A stretch of 64,000 bases of DNA, taken from positions 1 to 64,000 of the forward strand of contig JBGTIS010000077.1 of assembly GCA_041745535.1 (NCBI GenBank), read 5' to 3'. The notes under the pieces are model-generated. The model saw only the letters and a list, made by a program, of their open reading frames with translations. It was not told where the DNA came from and ran no database searches. Below are positions 42,647 to 52,657 of the stretch, in pieces. The translations under genes were made by a program, and so were the position numbers. The stretch is from JBGTIS01 sp041745535. GTDB lineage: Bacteria > Bacteroidota > Bacteroidia > Cytophagales > Cyclobacteriaceae. How positions within the stretch are numbered: position 1 is the stretch's first letter; each line of letters starts with the position of its first letter.

Positions 42647-43117
42647 CTAATATTTAACCCTGTCCATTTCTCTTTTCATGTCTTTCTGCTTAATATCCTG
42701 GCGTTTGTCAAACAATTTTTTACCCTTTGCCAGGGCAATATTAAGTTTTGCCAGGCCCCGATCGTTAATAAACAATCGGGTGGGTACTATGGTAAGTCCT
42801 TTCTCCGTCATTTTGCTGCTGAGCCGCCCTAATTCTTTTTTACTCATAAGCAGTTTCCGGATCCGATCGGGTTCATGGTTATAATGAGAACCTTCGGAAT
42901 ATGGGGCGATGTGCATTTGTTTTACAAATAATTCGCCCTCCTGAAACACACAGAAAGCCTCCTGCATGTTTACCCGACTCTCTCGTATCGATTTAATTTC
43001 TGTTCCGGTAAGTACCAGGCCTGCCGTAAAGGTATCGAGAAACTGATATTCAAACTTGGCTTTCCGGTTCTGTATATTGATCTTATTTGAAAATTTATTT
43101 CCTTCTTTATTAGCCAT
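42647..43117 (-). CDS. smpB: SsrA-binding protein
   Basis: 156 residues. Oligonucleotide-binding barrel with NRKAKFEYQFLDTFTAGLVLTGTEIKSIRE, the central GELFVKQMHIAPYSEGSHYNH, and the basic tail GKKLFDKRQDIKQKDMKREMDR that enters the decoding site during trans-translation. It works with tmRNA, whose gene is not in this window. Confidence 0.96.
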   Translation of the reverse strand: MANKEGNKFSNKINIQNRKAKFEYQFLDTFTAGLVLTGTEIKSIRESRVNMQEAFCVFQEGELFVKQMHIAPYSEGSHYNHEPDRIRKLLMSKKELGRLSSKMTEKGLTIVPTRLFINDRGLAKLNIALAKGKKLFDKRQDIKQKDMKREMDRVKY

Positions 43118-43324
43118 ATTAAAGTAACTATTTTGGTGTAATTATGTTGCTTCAGGAAAAATACCATTAAATTCATTCGGAAAAGAATGTCTGGTTTATT
43201 TTTTGGTATGAAACCCTTACTAATTTATTGAAATAGCACATTTTATTTTTCAACGCATGTTGCCCAGTTTTTTGTACGATTTTCAATATTAAATATTGGT
43301 ATTTTTAAATAAAAAAATTCGCAT

Positions 43325-44635
43325 ATGGATTTTAATGAAAATGGCTGGTTGAAGAAATATTTAAATATTAGAAACAATCAAATTCTTCAGCGTGAGTACC
43401 AGAGAATTTCAGCGCAGGCTATTTCAGAAAAAGGCATTGAACAGGTAATGTACCAGTTTGTAAAGCCTACCGGCTTAATGTACGGACATCCTGTAGAAGT
43501 TCCCTTCAAATACAAATCGCTATCAAGGATTTTGAAAGTTGATAACCTGAATAATGCCGATAAGGTAAAAATTGTGCTGGTAGAATGTTTTCTGAACAGT
43601 GCCCTGGCCTCGCCCCGGTATAAAGGTATTCACAATGAGATTGATCTGGCAGACGCTATTTTGGAGGCTACTATTAATATTGGCAAATTTTACAAATTTT
43701 TATATCCTAAAACCAATACCAAGAAAGGAAGTATTTTTCGTACCGAAAGGGGTGGGCTTGACCTGACTGAATTTATTATATCTGAAAAAATAAGTAAAGA
43801 TATTGGTGTGGGTACTAATTTCTGGAATAATGTTTTTCAAAGCAGCCTGATGTTTATCGATGTAATATATTTTGGTGCCTGGCTGCATTTAGACAAATCA
43901 AAACAGGATGCCGCCGCCATCAGAAATGAACGTGATACATTAAGACTGGCCATGTTAAAGGTAATTGCCGCTACTTCTTATGCCGACCAGGTAGTTGACC
44001 TGCAGGAAAAAAAGCTGTTTGCCTATTTTCTTGAATCAGTTGAATTACCGGAAGGCCTGGAAGCGGAAGCGTTGCGGATTCTGGAACATGGGTTACAATT
44101 AAAAGACTTGTCCTTTTCTGAAGTTACCTCTCATTTTCTGAAAAGATATTTGCTTGAACTGGCAATTTTAACCACCTGCATCGATGATGAAATTTCACCC
44201 AATGAAATTTCCTTCCTGAAAGCGCTGAGTCATAAACTAGGCATTAGTAAAAACGAACTGGAAGAAAGCACTCTCAGTGTAGAAAGTTTTATGGTAGAAC
44301 ATTGGCATAAAGTATATTATGTACAGCGAAATCATAATTACCAAAGCCTGAGCGACCATCTTATTATTCTGTTACAAAAGGCAGTTAAGCAGAATGAAAA
44401 GTTTTTGTTACACCATATTAAAGATAACAGTGAACTGGCAGCTTTGCTTGTCAACATGAAAAATGACTCCTTATCTACTGAAAAGAAAAAACTATTAAGA
44501 AAATTGCTACTGGAAGTTTTACAGTTGGCCCCAGTTTTTCAGACTACCATATTACCCAAAACTTTTTTATCACTTTCAGTGATCAGCCAGATTGTTCCGG
44601 ACAGTTTTATGCTGGTAGGCCAGAATGTAAAATAA
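43325..44635 (+). CDS. TerB-like domain protein, unknown function
   Basis: 436 residues, soluble, helical. Two TerB/DUF533-like segments can be made out: AATSYADQVVDLQEKKLFAYFLES (about 220-270) and ELAILTTCIDDEISPNEISFLKALSHKLGISKNEL (about 275-320). The acidic D-x-x-x-x-x-E pattern is like the metal-binding loop of TerB. The first 200 residues are unlike anything I know. It converges with tsaD one base apart. A metal-binding or stress role is suggested only by the fold. Confidence 0.75.
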   Translation: MDFNENGWLKKYLNIRNNQILQREYQRISAQAISEKGIEQVMYQFVKPTGLMYGHPVEVPFKYKSLSRILKVDNLNNADKVKIVLVECFLNSALASPRYKGIHNEIDLADAILEATINIGKFYKFLYPKTNTKKGSIFRTERGGLDLTEFIISEKISKDIGVGTNFWNNVFQSSLMFIDVIYFGAWLHLDKSKQDAAAIRNERDTLRLAMLKVIAATSYADQVVDLQEKKLFAYFLESVELPEGLEAEALRILEHGLQLKDLSFSEVTSHFLKRYLLELAILTTCIDDEISPNEISFLKALSHKLGISKNELEESTLSVESFMVEHWHKVYYVQRNHNYQSLSDHLIILLQKAVKQNEKFLLHHIKDNSELAALLVNMKNDSLSTEKKKLLRKLLLEVLQLAPVFQTTILPKTFLSLSVISQIVPDSFMLVGQNVK

Positions 44636-44636
44636 T

Positions 44637-45701
44637 TCAGGATTCTCTGAAAGGCATTCTGGGTTGGGGGCTTACCGCCAAGGTAGCCCTTTTGCCCATT
44701 ATATACTGGAAAAAACCGGCCGCGGCAATCATGGCTGCATTGTCGGTGCAATAGGCAAGTTTAGGAATATATAAATTCCATCCATAATTGCTTGCGTTAG
44801 TTTGCAGAACTTTACGCAAACCTGAATTGGCCGAAACGCCACCAGCTATCGCCACTTCTGTAATATTGGTTTGGTCGATGGCTTGTTCCAGCTTGCCAAC
44901 CAGCATATTCACCAGGGTATGCTGGATACTGGCACAAATATCGGGGAGATGGTCTTTCGCGAAATCAGGATTTTTCTGCTCATTATTTTTCAGAAAATTC
45001 ATAAAAGCCGTTTTAATACCGCTGAATGAATAATCCAGGCCCGGGATGTTGGTTTCAGGAAAAGCAAAAGCAGCAGCATTCCCCAATTGTGCCATTTGGT
45101 CGATGAGTGGCCCACCCGGATAAGGCAATCCAAGCAGTTTAGCGGCTTTATCAAACGCTTCTCCGGCAGCATCGTCCAGGGTTTGTCCAATTACTTCCAT
45201 CTCCAGATAATCGCGCACTATTACAATTTGGGTATGGCCACCACTTACCGTGAGGCAAAGAAATGGAAATTTAGGATAAGGGGGTTCTATAAAATGAGCC
45301 AGAATATGCGCTTTCATATGATGAACTCCCACAAGCGGAATATCCAGTGCGAAAGCCAACGATTTAGCAAAACTGGAACCAACCAGCAATGAACCCAGCA
45401 AGCCTGGTCCTTGTGTAAAAGCTATAGCATTAAGCATACTTTTTGTAACATTAGCTACCTGTAAGGCTTCCTTGACCACAGGCACTATATATTGCTGATG
45501 GGCACGGGAAGCCAGTTCCGGAACCACACCACCATATTTCTGATGGACCGATTGGGTGGCAATTACATTGCTGAGCAGGTCAAAAGTTTTTTCATTGCTG
45601 TTGGAAGACCTGATCACCGCTGCCGCCGTTTCGTCACACGACGATTCTATGGCCAATAGGGTAACTGGTTTTAAGGAGGAACTATTATTTGGTAAATCCA
45701 T
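44637..45701 (-). CDS. tsaD: tRNA threonylcarbamoyladenosine synthase component TsaD
   Basis: 354 residues of the ASKHA fold. LLAIESSCDETAAAV, the metal-binding HHMKAHILAHF, SGGHTQIV, DDAAGEAFDKAAKLLGLPYPGGP, and the late Asp in YCTDNAAMIA. With TsaB, TsaC and TsaE it adds threonylcarbamoyl to A37 of ANN-decoding tRNAs. It is divergent from tamB, an order I recall as common in Bacteroidota. Confidence 0.96.
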   Translation of the reverse strand: MDLPNNSSSLKPVTLLAIESSCDETAAAVIRSSNSNEKTFDLLSNVIATQSVHQKYGGVVPELASRAHQQYIVPVVKEALQVANVTKSMLNAIAFTQGPGLLGSLLVGSSFAKSLAFALDIPLVGVHHMKAHILAHFIEPPYPKFPFLCLTVSGGHTQIVIVRDYLEMEVIGQTLDDAAGEAFDKAAKLLGLPYPGGPLIDQMAQLGNAAAFAFPETNIPGLDYSFSGIKTAFMNFLKNNEQKNPDFAKDHLPDICASIQHTLVNMLVGKLEQAIDQTNITEVAIAGGVSANSGLRKVLQTNASNYGWNLYIPKLAYCTDNAAMIAAAGFFQYIMGKRATLAVSPQPRMPFRES

Positions 45702-45856
45702 GTTAATTACAATACTGATAACGTTTTACAAATTTATCCTGATCATTTACTTACTTTGCGCACAATTATTATCAATTATCCGTTAGAAGATTGTTATCCG
45801 ACTAATGGTAAGCTTTTGCAAAGCTAAAGTGTTCTCAACAAGAAAAAAATTATGGT

Positions 45857-48800
45857 TTGAGCGGTAAAAAAGATATAGGGAGCGTGATCAGGAACACAAT
45901 TGTAAAGTCCATACTATGGGTGGTGATTACTGTGTTTGTTGCTTTCGTGGCTTTGTTTGCCATTATTCAGATACCTTACCTGCAAACGCGTATTACTCAA
46001 AAACTTACGGAAATTATATCTGAGAAAACTGGTTTTAGTGCCTCGGTAAACCATGTCAATATCAAATGGTTTGATGTGGTGGTACTGGATAGTATCGCGA
46101 TCCGGGATAAAAATGACCGTGATATGATCGCTATCAAAACCCTAACGGTTGACTTTGATCTTCAGAACTTGGTTAATGGTGAGGCTATTTATCTGGACGA
46201 AGCTGTGGTGGATGGTGGCCGGGTAAACCTGGTAAAAGATACTACCCTTAACCTGCTGAATATCGATGAATTTATTCGGGCCATTAATAATCTGATTAAA
46301 AAAGACAGCACCCAAAAATCTAAAGCAGGTAAACCTTTTAGAATTGGCGATGTCCTAATCAGAAATACGGCTTTTAGCTTGGATGATCCGGGAAAGGACT
46401 CAATTTCAGATCGTTTCGATCATAACCATTTTCAGCTGTTAGATGTCAATGCCGATATCCGGGAACTTACTGTAACAGCCGACTCTTTTGGGATTTCTTT
46501 GGAGAAACTAAGCTGCCTGGAACCCGCGACTCAGTTTCGGGTACATAACATGGCTACCGATTATGGGTTTACCAGCAATCGGATGACTTTTAAAAATCTA
46601 TTGTTTCAGGCAGGTGACAGCGAGATTCGTGATTCTTTAATTTTCAAATATAACTCTAAGGCTAATCTTGGTTATTTTATCGACAGTGTACAAATTGTTT
46701 CCCATATTGATCATGCCCGAATTGCCTCCAGTGACCTGGGTGTATTTGCTCCCTATTTTCAGGGAATTGAAGATACCTATACCTTAACCGGAAACTTTGA
46801 TGGTCGGGTAAGAAGATTTGGCGTTAAAAATTTAGTGTTTGGATTTGGCAATCGGAGCCTGTTAACAGGAAATGTGAATTTTGACGGTTTACCCGATTTC
46901 CGGTCTACTTTTATTGACGTAAAATTTAAACAGTCAAAAGTTAATACCACTGACCTGCAGCCTTACCTGGAAAATAAAAATTTACTGACAGTAAAAAAAT
47001 TTGGTGAAATCCAGTTTAACGCGCAATTTCTGGGGTTTTTCAACGATTTTGTGGCCGATGGCAATTTTAGCACCGATTTGGGTAAAATCCAGTCCGACAT
47101 TAACCTTAAAATTGAGGAACCTTCCCGTTATTCAGGTAACCTGGCCATGTATGATTTTGACCTGGGTAAGCTCACCGATGCTCAGGATCTGATACAAAAA
47201 ATAGATTTCGATGGCAGCATCGATGGTTCAGGTTTTACCGTAGATAATGCCATTGTTGATCTGAAAGCAAAATTTAATTACCTGGACTTTAAGCAGTATC
47301 GGTACCGGAACATTAATACTGACGCGCAATTGGCAAAATCTTATTTTCAGGGAACTTTAAGTATCAACGATCCAAATCTGAAATTTCGGGCCAATGGAAC
47401 GGTAGATCTTCGAAATGGTAAAGAAGAAGTGGAACTGGAAGCAGCACTGGACACCGCTTTTTTGAAACCCATTCATCTTACCCAGGAAGAAACGTTTGTC
47501 AGCACCTATGTAAAAGCTAATACCGCAGGGTTGGCACTGGATAGCATTACCGGCGAAGCCCAGTTTAAAGATATTTCCATTTATTATAAAGACCGCTCCC
47601 TTACCATTGATTCCTTACAGTTTTTTTCGGAAAGAGTAAAGAATAACCGGCTGGTTTCACTCAAATCAGACCGATTCAATGTAATGCTACAGGGAGATTA
47701 CCAGTTTACATCATTGTATCAGGACGTAAAGCAGTTATTTGAAGAATATAAACTTATTTTCCTCAACGATGAGGAAGCTTTACATAACTACTTTGTCGCC
47801 AAAAAATTGTCTCGAAGCAAAGGTGAAAAAGACCAGGTAGCCAACAAATATAATCTGGATTATGATATCACGCTTTTCGATGCCAATCCTTTACTAAACA
47901 TTTTTGCCCCTGATATTTCAGTATCGAGAAATGCCAGGCTACGAGGGAATTTTACCAAAGGCTATACTTCAATTTTCTCGTTTAGCGCCAACATTGATAC
48001 CCTGGCCTATAAGCATGCTTATTTTATGAATAACACGATTGACGTATCAAGTTCTAAAATTGCTGATAGTACCAATGTGCTGGCCATGGCGTATCTGTAT
48101 TCTGAAAAACAGGACTTTAAAGATGCTTATGACGACTCAAAATTAAAAATGGAAAATTTGAAATTTGAAGCGGTATGGGATAATGGGAACATCGAATTTC
48201 AGCAAAATATAAGGCAGGCCGAAACCGATAATTATGCAAATATAGCCGGCGAAGTCGAGTTTCTTAAAGACAGTACAGAAATACGGTTTAAGCCTTCAGA
48301 TTTTATGGCAGTAGGGAAACACTGGCAATTTTCAAAAGAAAATAAAATCGTGTTTGCCAACAATGAATTGTATTTTGATGATTTTGTGCTTTACAACGAA
48401 CAGGATAATACCGAACGACAGGAAATTTCCGCGTTAGGAAAACTTGGAAATAATCCTGAAGATAAACTAACCATTAAAATTGATCAGTTTCAGGTTGATA
48501 ACATCAACCCGCTGGTAGCAGAAAAGGGCCGCGAGTATTTTGGTGAGATCAATGGTTTTTTCGAAATCAGTAAACCCTTAATGACCCCTGATTCGGCAGA
48601 CAACAGGTTGATCCTGACCAGCAATCTTTCCATTGCCGGATTTGCCATTAACGATTTCAACGTAGGCAATATGTATGGCCTGGCCGACTGGAACAATGAC
48701 AAAAACGAGTTGAGTATGAATTTCAACGTTGTTCGGGACGATTTCCGGATCATTTCGGTATATGGCGCTTACAGGCCGCGGGAAGAACAGGATCAACTTG

Positions 48801-50512
48801 ATATGACGGCCACTTTTAATAATGCCAATATCAATGTGCTTGAACCTTATGTAAGTGATATTTTCTCGGAAGTGAGGGGAAAAGCAAATGGCAAGTTCAC
48901 CGTTACCGGTACCCTCGATTATCCTATTTTGAAGGGGGATGGCTTAATAAAAGAAGGTCACCTGAAAGTCAATCTGTTAAATACCCAATACCGGTTTAAT
49001 GGGAATATGTTTTTTGACCAGAATACCATTGGGGTGAACGATTTGGTATTAAAAGACGAAAGGGGAGAGGAAGCGGTATTCAATGGCGGGATTTTTCACG
49101 ATGGGTTCCGGGATTTTATTATTGATTTGACGGGCGATTTTAAAAACGCGACGGTGCTTAATACCACTTCCGCTGATAATAACCTGTATTATGGCAAAGC
49201 CGTTGCTACCGGTTCGGTAAACTTTTTAGGTGCTTTCAATCATTTAAATATTACGGCAAAAGGGACTACCAATAAAGGGACCAGGCTTTTTATCCCGCTG
49301 GAAGGTGAATCCAACGTGGAACAATCCGATTTTATCCATTTTGTAAGCGCGGCTGAAGAAGAAAGGTTGCAGGCAGAAGCGGAAGCAAAAGTTAAACTTA
49401 CAGGCATCAATCTGGATATGGAAATCGACATTACACCCGATGCGTATGGCGAGATAATTTTTGATATTAAAACCGGAGACATTATTCGCGGAAGGGGAAC
49501 CGGACAATTAAAACTGAACGTGAATACCGATGGTGAATTCAGCATGTTTGGCGATTATCAGTTTACCGAAGGTGGGTATAACTTTACCTTATATAATATT
49601 GTAAACAAAGAATTCAGCATTCAGCCAGGTAGCAGTATTTCCTGGTATGGTGATCCTTACGGTGGTATTTTAAATATCAAAGCCCTGTACAAGCAAACCG
49701 CATCATTGGCACCATTGGTTTCCGATCCGGATGCCAGGCAAAGCGCGGAAATAAAAAGAAGGTATCCGGCCGAAGTAGTGCTGAATCTGAAAGATGAACT
49801 GATGTCGCCTACTATTAGTTTCGATATCAATATTCTGGATTACCCCGAAAATAATTTTGAACTGAACGTAGCCGTCGAGAATTTTGAAAGTACCATCGCC
49901 GCCGACGAGCAGGAACTGAACCGGCAGGTATTCAGCCTGATTATTTTGAGAAAATTCTCTGACAGGAATTCCTTTGATGGTTCCAATGCGGTGGGGAGCA
50001 GTGTGAGTGAGTTAATATCCAATCAGTTTAGTTACTGGCTAAGCCAGGTTGACGAAAACCTTGAGATTGATATTGATTTGGGTTCATTTGATAATGACGA
50101 GTTCAATACATTTCAGCTGCGGTTGTCGTATACTTTTCTGGATGGAAGATTACAAATAACCCGCGATGGTGGTTTTACCGATGTGAATAACCAAACCAAT
50201 ACGGCGAGTGTGATTGGCGATGTTACCGTAGAGTATTTGCTTACCCAGGATGGCAAGCTAAGGGTGAAATTATACAATCGGAATAATTTTAACAGCTTAA
50301 ACGCGGCTATTTCCAATGCCACCAATACTACGCAAGGTATCAGTCTGGTGCATGTGGAAAGCTTTGATAAAATTAAAGAACTGTTTAGCAAAGCACGTGA
50401 GAAGGCATTACAGGATTCTAATCAGGAAGAGGAAGACGATGAGAATAAACCGATCGCCACCGATAAACCCGAATTGCTGATGGTTATTCCTGAAAATAAA
50501 CCAGAAGAATAA
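45857..50512 (+). CDS. tamB: Translocation and assembly module protein TamB
   Basis: 1551 residues. An N-terminal membrane helix (VKSILWVVITVFVAFVALFA) is followed by a very long run of beta strands of the AsmA/TamB type (SVNHVNIKWFDVVVLDSIAI near the start) and the C-terminal DUF490 domain with GQLKLNVNTDGEFSMFGDY, EGGYNFTLYN and the late LSYTFLDGRLQITRDGG. It spans the periplasm and is thought to carry phospholipid or assist barrel assembly. The start appears to be TTG at 45857 (SGKKDIGSVIRN); no ATG fits. The last residues form an acidic tail. Confidence 0.93.
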   Translation: MSGKKDIGSVIRNTIVKSILWVVITVFVAFVALFAIIQIPYLQTRITQKLTEIISEKTGFSASVNHVNIKWFDVVVLDSIAIRDKNDRDMIAIKTLTVDFDLQNLVNGEAIYLDEAVVDGGRVNLVKDTTLNLLNIDEFIRAINNLIKKDSTQKSKAGKPFRIGDVLIRNTAFSLDDPGKDSISDRFDHNHFQLLDVNADIRELTVTADSFGISLEKLSCLEPATQFRVHNMATDYGFTSNRMTFKNLLFQAGDSEIRDSLIFKYNSKANLGYFIDSVQIVSHIDHARIASSDLGVFAPYFQGIEDTYTLTGNFDGRVRRFGVKNLVFGFGNRSLLTGNVNFDGLPDFRSTFIDVKFKQSKVNTTDLQPYLENKNLLTVKKFGEIQFNAQFLGFFNDFVADGNFSTDLGKIQSDINLKIEEPSRYSGNLAMYDFDLGKLTDAQDLIQKIDFDGSIDGSGFTVDNAIVDLKAKFNYLDFKQYRYRNINTDAQLAKSYFQGTLSINDPNLKFRANGTVDLRNGKEEVELEAALDTAFLKPIHLTQEETFVSTYVKANTAGLALDSITGEAQFKDISIYYKDRSLTIDSLQFFSERVKNNRLVSLKSDRFNVMLQGDYQFTSLYQDVKQLFEEYKLIFLNDEEALHNYFVAKKLSRSKGEKDQVANKYNLDYDITLFDANPLLNIFAPDISVSRNARLRGNFTKGYTSIFSFSANIDTLAYKHAYFMNNTIDVSSSKIADSTNVLAMAYLYSEKQDFKDAYDDSKLKMENLKFEAVWDNGNIEFQQNIRQAETDNYANIAGEVEFLKDSTEIRFKPSDFMAVGKHWQFSKENKIVFANNELYFDDFVLYNEQDNTERQEISALGKLGNNPEDKLTIKIDQFQVDNINPLVAEKGREYFGEINGFFEISKPLMTPDSADNRLILTSNLSIAGFAINDFNVGNMYGLADWNNDKNELSMNFNVVRDDFRIISVYGAYRPREEQDQLDMTATFNNANINVLEPYVSDIFSEVRGKANGKFTVTGTLDYPILKGDGLIKEGHLKVNLLNTQYRFNGNMFFDQNTIGVNDLVLKDERGEEAVFNGGIFHDGFRDFIIDLTGDFKNATVLNTTSADNNLYYGKAVATGSVNFLGAFNHLNITAKGTTNKGTRLFIPLEGESNVEQSDFIHFVSAAEEERLQAEAEAKVKLTGINLDMEIDITPDAYGEIIFDIKTGDIIRGRGTGQLKLNVNTDGEFSMFGDYQFTEGGYNFTLYNIVNKEFSIQPGSSISWYGDPYGGILNIKALYKQTASLAPLVSDPDARQSAEIKRRYPAEVVLNLKDELMSPTISFDINILDYPENNFELNVAVENFESTIAADEQELNRQVFSLIILRKFSDRNSFDGSNAVGSSVSELISNQFSYWLSQVDENLEIDIDLGSFDNDEFNTFQLRLSYTFLDGRLQITRDGGFTDVNNQTNTASVIGDVTVEYLLTQDGKLRVKLYNRNNFNSLNAAISNATNTTQGISLVHVESFDKIKELFSKAREKALQDSNQEEEDDENKPIATDKPELLMVIPENKPEE

Positions 50513-50513
50513 T

Positions 50514-50544
50514 GCCTTGGTTCATCGCACGCACAAACCAAGGC
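50514..50544. terminator. Hairpin between tamB and the rhodanese gene
   Basis: GCCTTGGTT (50514-50522) and AACCAAGGC (50536-50544) are perfect 9-bp arms around a 13-nt loop at a convergent gene junction. No long T run follows. Confidence 0.6.
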
Positions 50545-50550
50545 TAATAT

Positions 50551-50850
50551 TTATCCGAAAGATTCATTATAGGCCAGAATTCCACCTTTCAGATTATATA
50601 AATTCGAAAATTTCCCTGTTTTTTCAAGTTGCTGTATGGCAGTGGCGCTTCTTTTCCCACTGCGGCAATGAACGATCACTTTTTTATCTTTAGCGATTTC
50701 TTCCTGATGGTCCAGAACTTCTCCGAGTGGAATGAGGGCGCCTCCCAAATTATCTGTTTCATATTCGTCAGGTTCCCGAACATCAATTAATTGGAAATCT
50801 TCATGACGGTCTTTCATGTTTTTTAATTCCTGTACTGTGATCTCTTTCAT
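50551..50850 (-). CDS. Single-domain rhodanese-like protein
   Basis: 99 residues. LIDVREPDEYETDNLGGALIPLG is the N-terminal rhodanese motif; the active-site loop is VHCRSGKRSAT with the persulfide-forming Cys near 63. Such GlpE/PspE-like proteins carry sulfane sulfur in the cytosol. The gene is divergent from osmC, and both genes deal with sulfur or thiol chemistry. They share the palindrome at 50888-50907. A -7 box TACTTTTG is on the minus strand at 50905-50898. Confidence 0.93.
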   Translation of the reverse strand: MKEITVQELKNMKDRHEDFQLIDVREPDEYETDNLGGALIPLGEVLDHQEEIAKDKKVIVHCRSGKRSATAIQQLEKTGKFSNLYNLKGGILAYNESFG

Positions 50851-50887
50851 GTTTCTTCTAATTTTATGTCATAAGAAATAATTAGTC

Positions 50888-50907
50888 TTTACTTTTACAA
50901 AAGTAAA
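50888..50907. promoter_or_regulatory. 20-bp palindrome between the rhodanese gene and osmC
   Basis: TTTACTTTT and AAAAGTAAA are perfect 9-bp arms around AC. The right half contains, on the minus strand, TACTTTTG, a match to the TAnnTTTG -7 element of the rhodanese gene, with a TTG 24 bp upstream (50930-50932). It may be an operator that covers this promoter. Confidence 0.45.
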
Positions 50908-50952
50908 ATATTTTGAGTTCAGAGAAATACAAGCACGTTATTTATTAAAAGA

Positions 50953-51384
50953 ATGAAAATTGTAATGAAGCGCCTGAATCAGGCTTTCCATATAGAAGGA
51001 GTAAATGAAACGGGTCAGCATGTACATTTAGATGCCTCACCGGCTGTTGGGGGTGAGAATATGGGGATGCGGCCCATGGAATTGTTACTGGCAGCCGCGG
51101 GAAGTTGCAGCGGTATTGATATTATCAATATATTAAAAAAACAGCGGCAGCCGCTCGAACAATTCAAAATAGAGGTGGAAGGGGAAAGGCAAAAGGATGT
51201 AATTCCTTCATTATTTGAAAAAATTCATATTCATTATACCTTTACGGGCAATCTGGATGAAAAAAAAGTGGAGCGAGCCATTGCCCTTTCATTGGGAGAG
51301 TATTGTTCGGTTACCAAAATGTTGGAAAAAACCGCAACCATTACTTCCAGTTTTAAAATTTTGAGCAAAACTGAATCCGTTTGA
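50953..51384 (+). CDS. OsmC family peroxiredoxin
   Basis: 143 residues. The OsmC/Ohr core is seen in GMRPMELLLAAAGSCSGIDIINILKKQR, with the first reactive Cys in GSCSG near 53, and EYCSVTKMLEKTA with the second Cys near 119. It should reduce organic hydroperoxides with a dithiol. The N-terminal region is short, as in the YhfA-like branch of the family, so a role in general redox homeostasis cannot be excluded. It is followed by metZ on the same strand, 63 bp on. Confidence 0.92.
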   Translation: MKIVMKRLNQAFHIEGVNETGQHVHLDASPAVGGENMGMRPMELLLAAAGSCSGIDIINILKKQRQPLEQFKIEVEGERQKDVIPSLFEKIHIHYTFTGNLDEKKVERAIALSLGEYCSVTKMLEKTATITSSFKILSKTESV

Positions 51385-51447
51385 AAATGAAACTTTCGTA
51401 TTACAGATTATAAAGTGGGATTAGAATTGTAAAGTTAAAGAAAAGGA

Positions 51448-52644
51448 ATGCCATCAAGTAAAAATTTTGAGACCAACGCCGTTCGTACGCAAACAGAGAG
51501 AAGTCAGCACCGTGAACACAGTGTGCCCATATATGCTACTTCCAGCTTTGTTTTTGATGATGCCGACCAGGCCAAAAGTTTATTCGCTGACGAGGAAGAA
51601 GGGAATATTTACACCCGTTTTTCAAACCCGAACAATAATGAGTTTATAGAAAAACTTTGTTTGCTGGAAGGTACGGAAGATGGCGTTGCTACGGCATCGG
51701 GCATGGCGGCTATGTTTATAAGTATGGCCGCTTTTTTAAACAGTGGCGATCATATTCTGGCTTCGCGGTCATTATTTGGTTCAACGCACCAGATTCTAAC
51801 CAAAATACTGCCCCGGTGGAATATTTCTCATTCGTACGTCGATATCCATCGGCCGGAAACCTGGGAAGAAAATATCAGGCCCAACACCAAAATGCTGTTC
51901 GTGGAAACCCCTTCTAACCCGGGACTGGACCTGATTGATTTGGAGCAGTTGAGCAAGATTGCCAAAAAGCATAACCTGTTATTAAACGTTGATAACTGTT
52001 TCGCGACCCCGTATTTACAAAATCCCGCACAATTGGGCGCTGATCTGGTTACACATTCAGCCACCAAATTTATCGATGGCCAGGGCAGAACAATCGCGGG
52101 GGCAGTGTTGGGTAGAAATGACCTGATAAAAGAATTACGTTTTTTTGCCCGCCATACCGGCCCGGCATTATCTCCTTTTAATGGCTGGATATTGTCAAAA
52201 AGCCTTGAAACACTTGCGGTTCGTATGGAGCGGCATTGCAAAAACGCGTTAACACTTGCCCGTATATTAGAAGAACATGAGGAAATTGTTCAGGTTAAAT
52301 ATCCATTCTTACCATCACACCCTCAGCACACCCTAGCGTTAAAGCAAATGAAGCTTGGCGGTGGTTTACTGACTTTCGAGCTGAAAGGGGGCATCGAACG
52401 CGGTAAACATTTCCTAAATAGTCTGGAAATGTTATCTCATACCGCCAATCTGGGAGATACCCGTTCCATCGCTACCCATCCGGCTTCTACCACGCATTCC
52501 AAGCTAACTGATGAGGAAAGGCTGGCTGTCGGCATTACACCTGGTTTGATTAGGGTTTCTGTAGGTTTGGAACACATAGATGACATAGTCGCTGATATAG
52601 AGCAGGCTATCGTGAAGACCAAAGTACCAGAAAAAGTGAAGTAA
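51448..52644 (+). CDS. metZ: O-succinylhomoserine sulfhydrylase
   Basis: 398 residues of the Cys/Met metabolism PLP family. YTRFSNPNNNEFIEKLCLLEGTE, ASGMAAMF, ETPSNPGLDL, the Schiff-base Lys in THSATKFIDGQGR near 206, SPFNGWILSKSLETL, and the C-terminal NLGDTRSIATHPASTTHSKL...GLIRVSVGLEHIDDI. It makes homocysteine directly from an acylated homoserine and sulfide. Acyl choice (succinyl or acetyl) cannot be set with certainty; the family branch suggests succinyl. No riboswitch fits in the 63-bp leader. Confidence 0.88.
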   Translation: MPSSKNFETNAVRTQTERSQHREHSVPIYATSSFVFDDADQAKSLFADEEEGNIYTRFSNPNNNEFIEKLCLLEGTEDGVATASGMAAMFISMAAFLNSGDHILASRSLFGSTHQILTKILPRWNISHSYVDIHRPETWEENIRPNTKMLFVETPSNPGLDLIDLEQLSKIAKKHNLLLNVDNCFATPYLQNPAQLGADLVTHSATKFIDGQGRTIAGAVLGRNDLIKELRFFARHTGPALSPFNGWILSKSLETLAVRMERHCKNALTLARILEEHEEIVQVKYPFLPSHPQHTLALKQMKLGGGLLTFELKGGIERGKHFLNSLEMLSHTANLGDTRSIATHPASTTHSKLTDEERLAVGITPGLIRVSVGLEHIDDIVADIEQAIVKTKVPEKVK

Positions 52645-52657
52645 ATCTTAGCTTTAA

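Noticed and set aside
51385..51447. SAM riboswitch before metZ
   Set aside because: The 63-bp gap is too short for a SAM aptamer plus expression platform and shows none of the core motifs.
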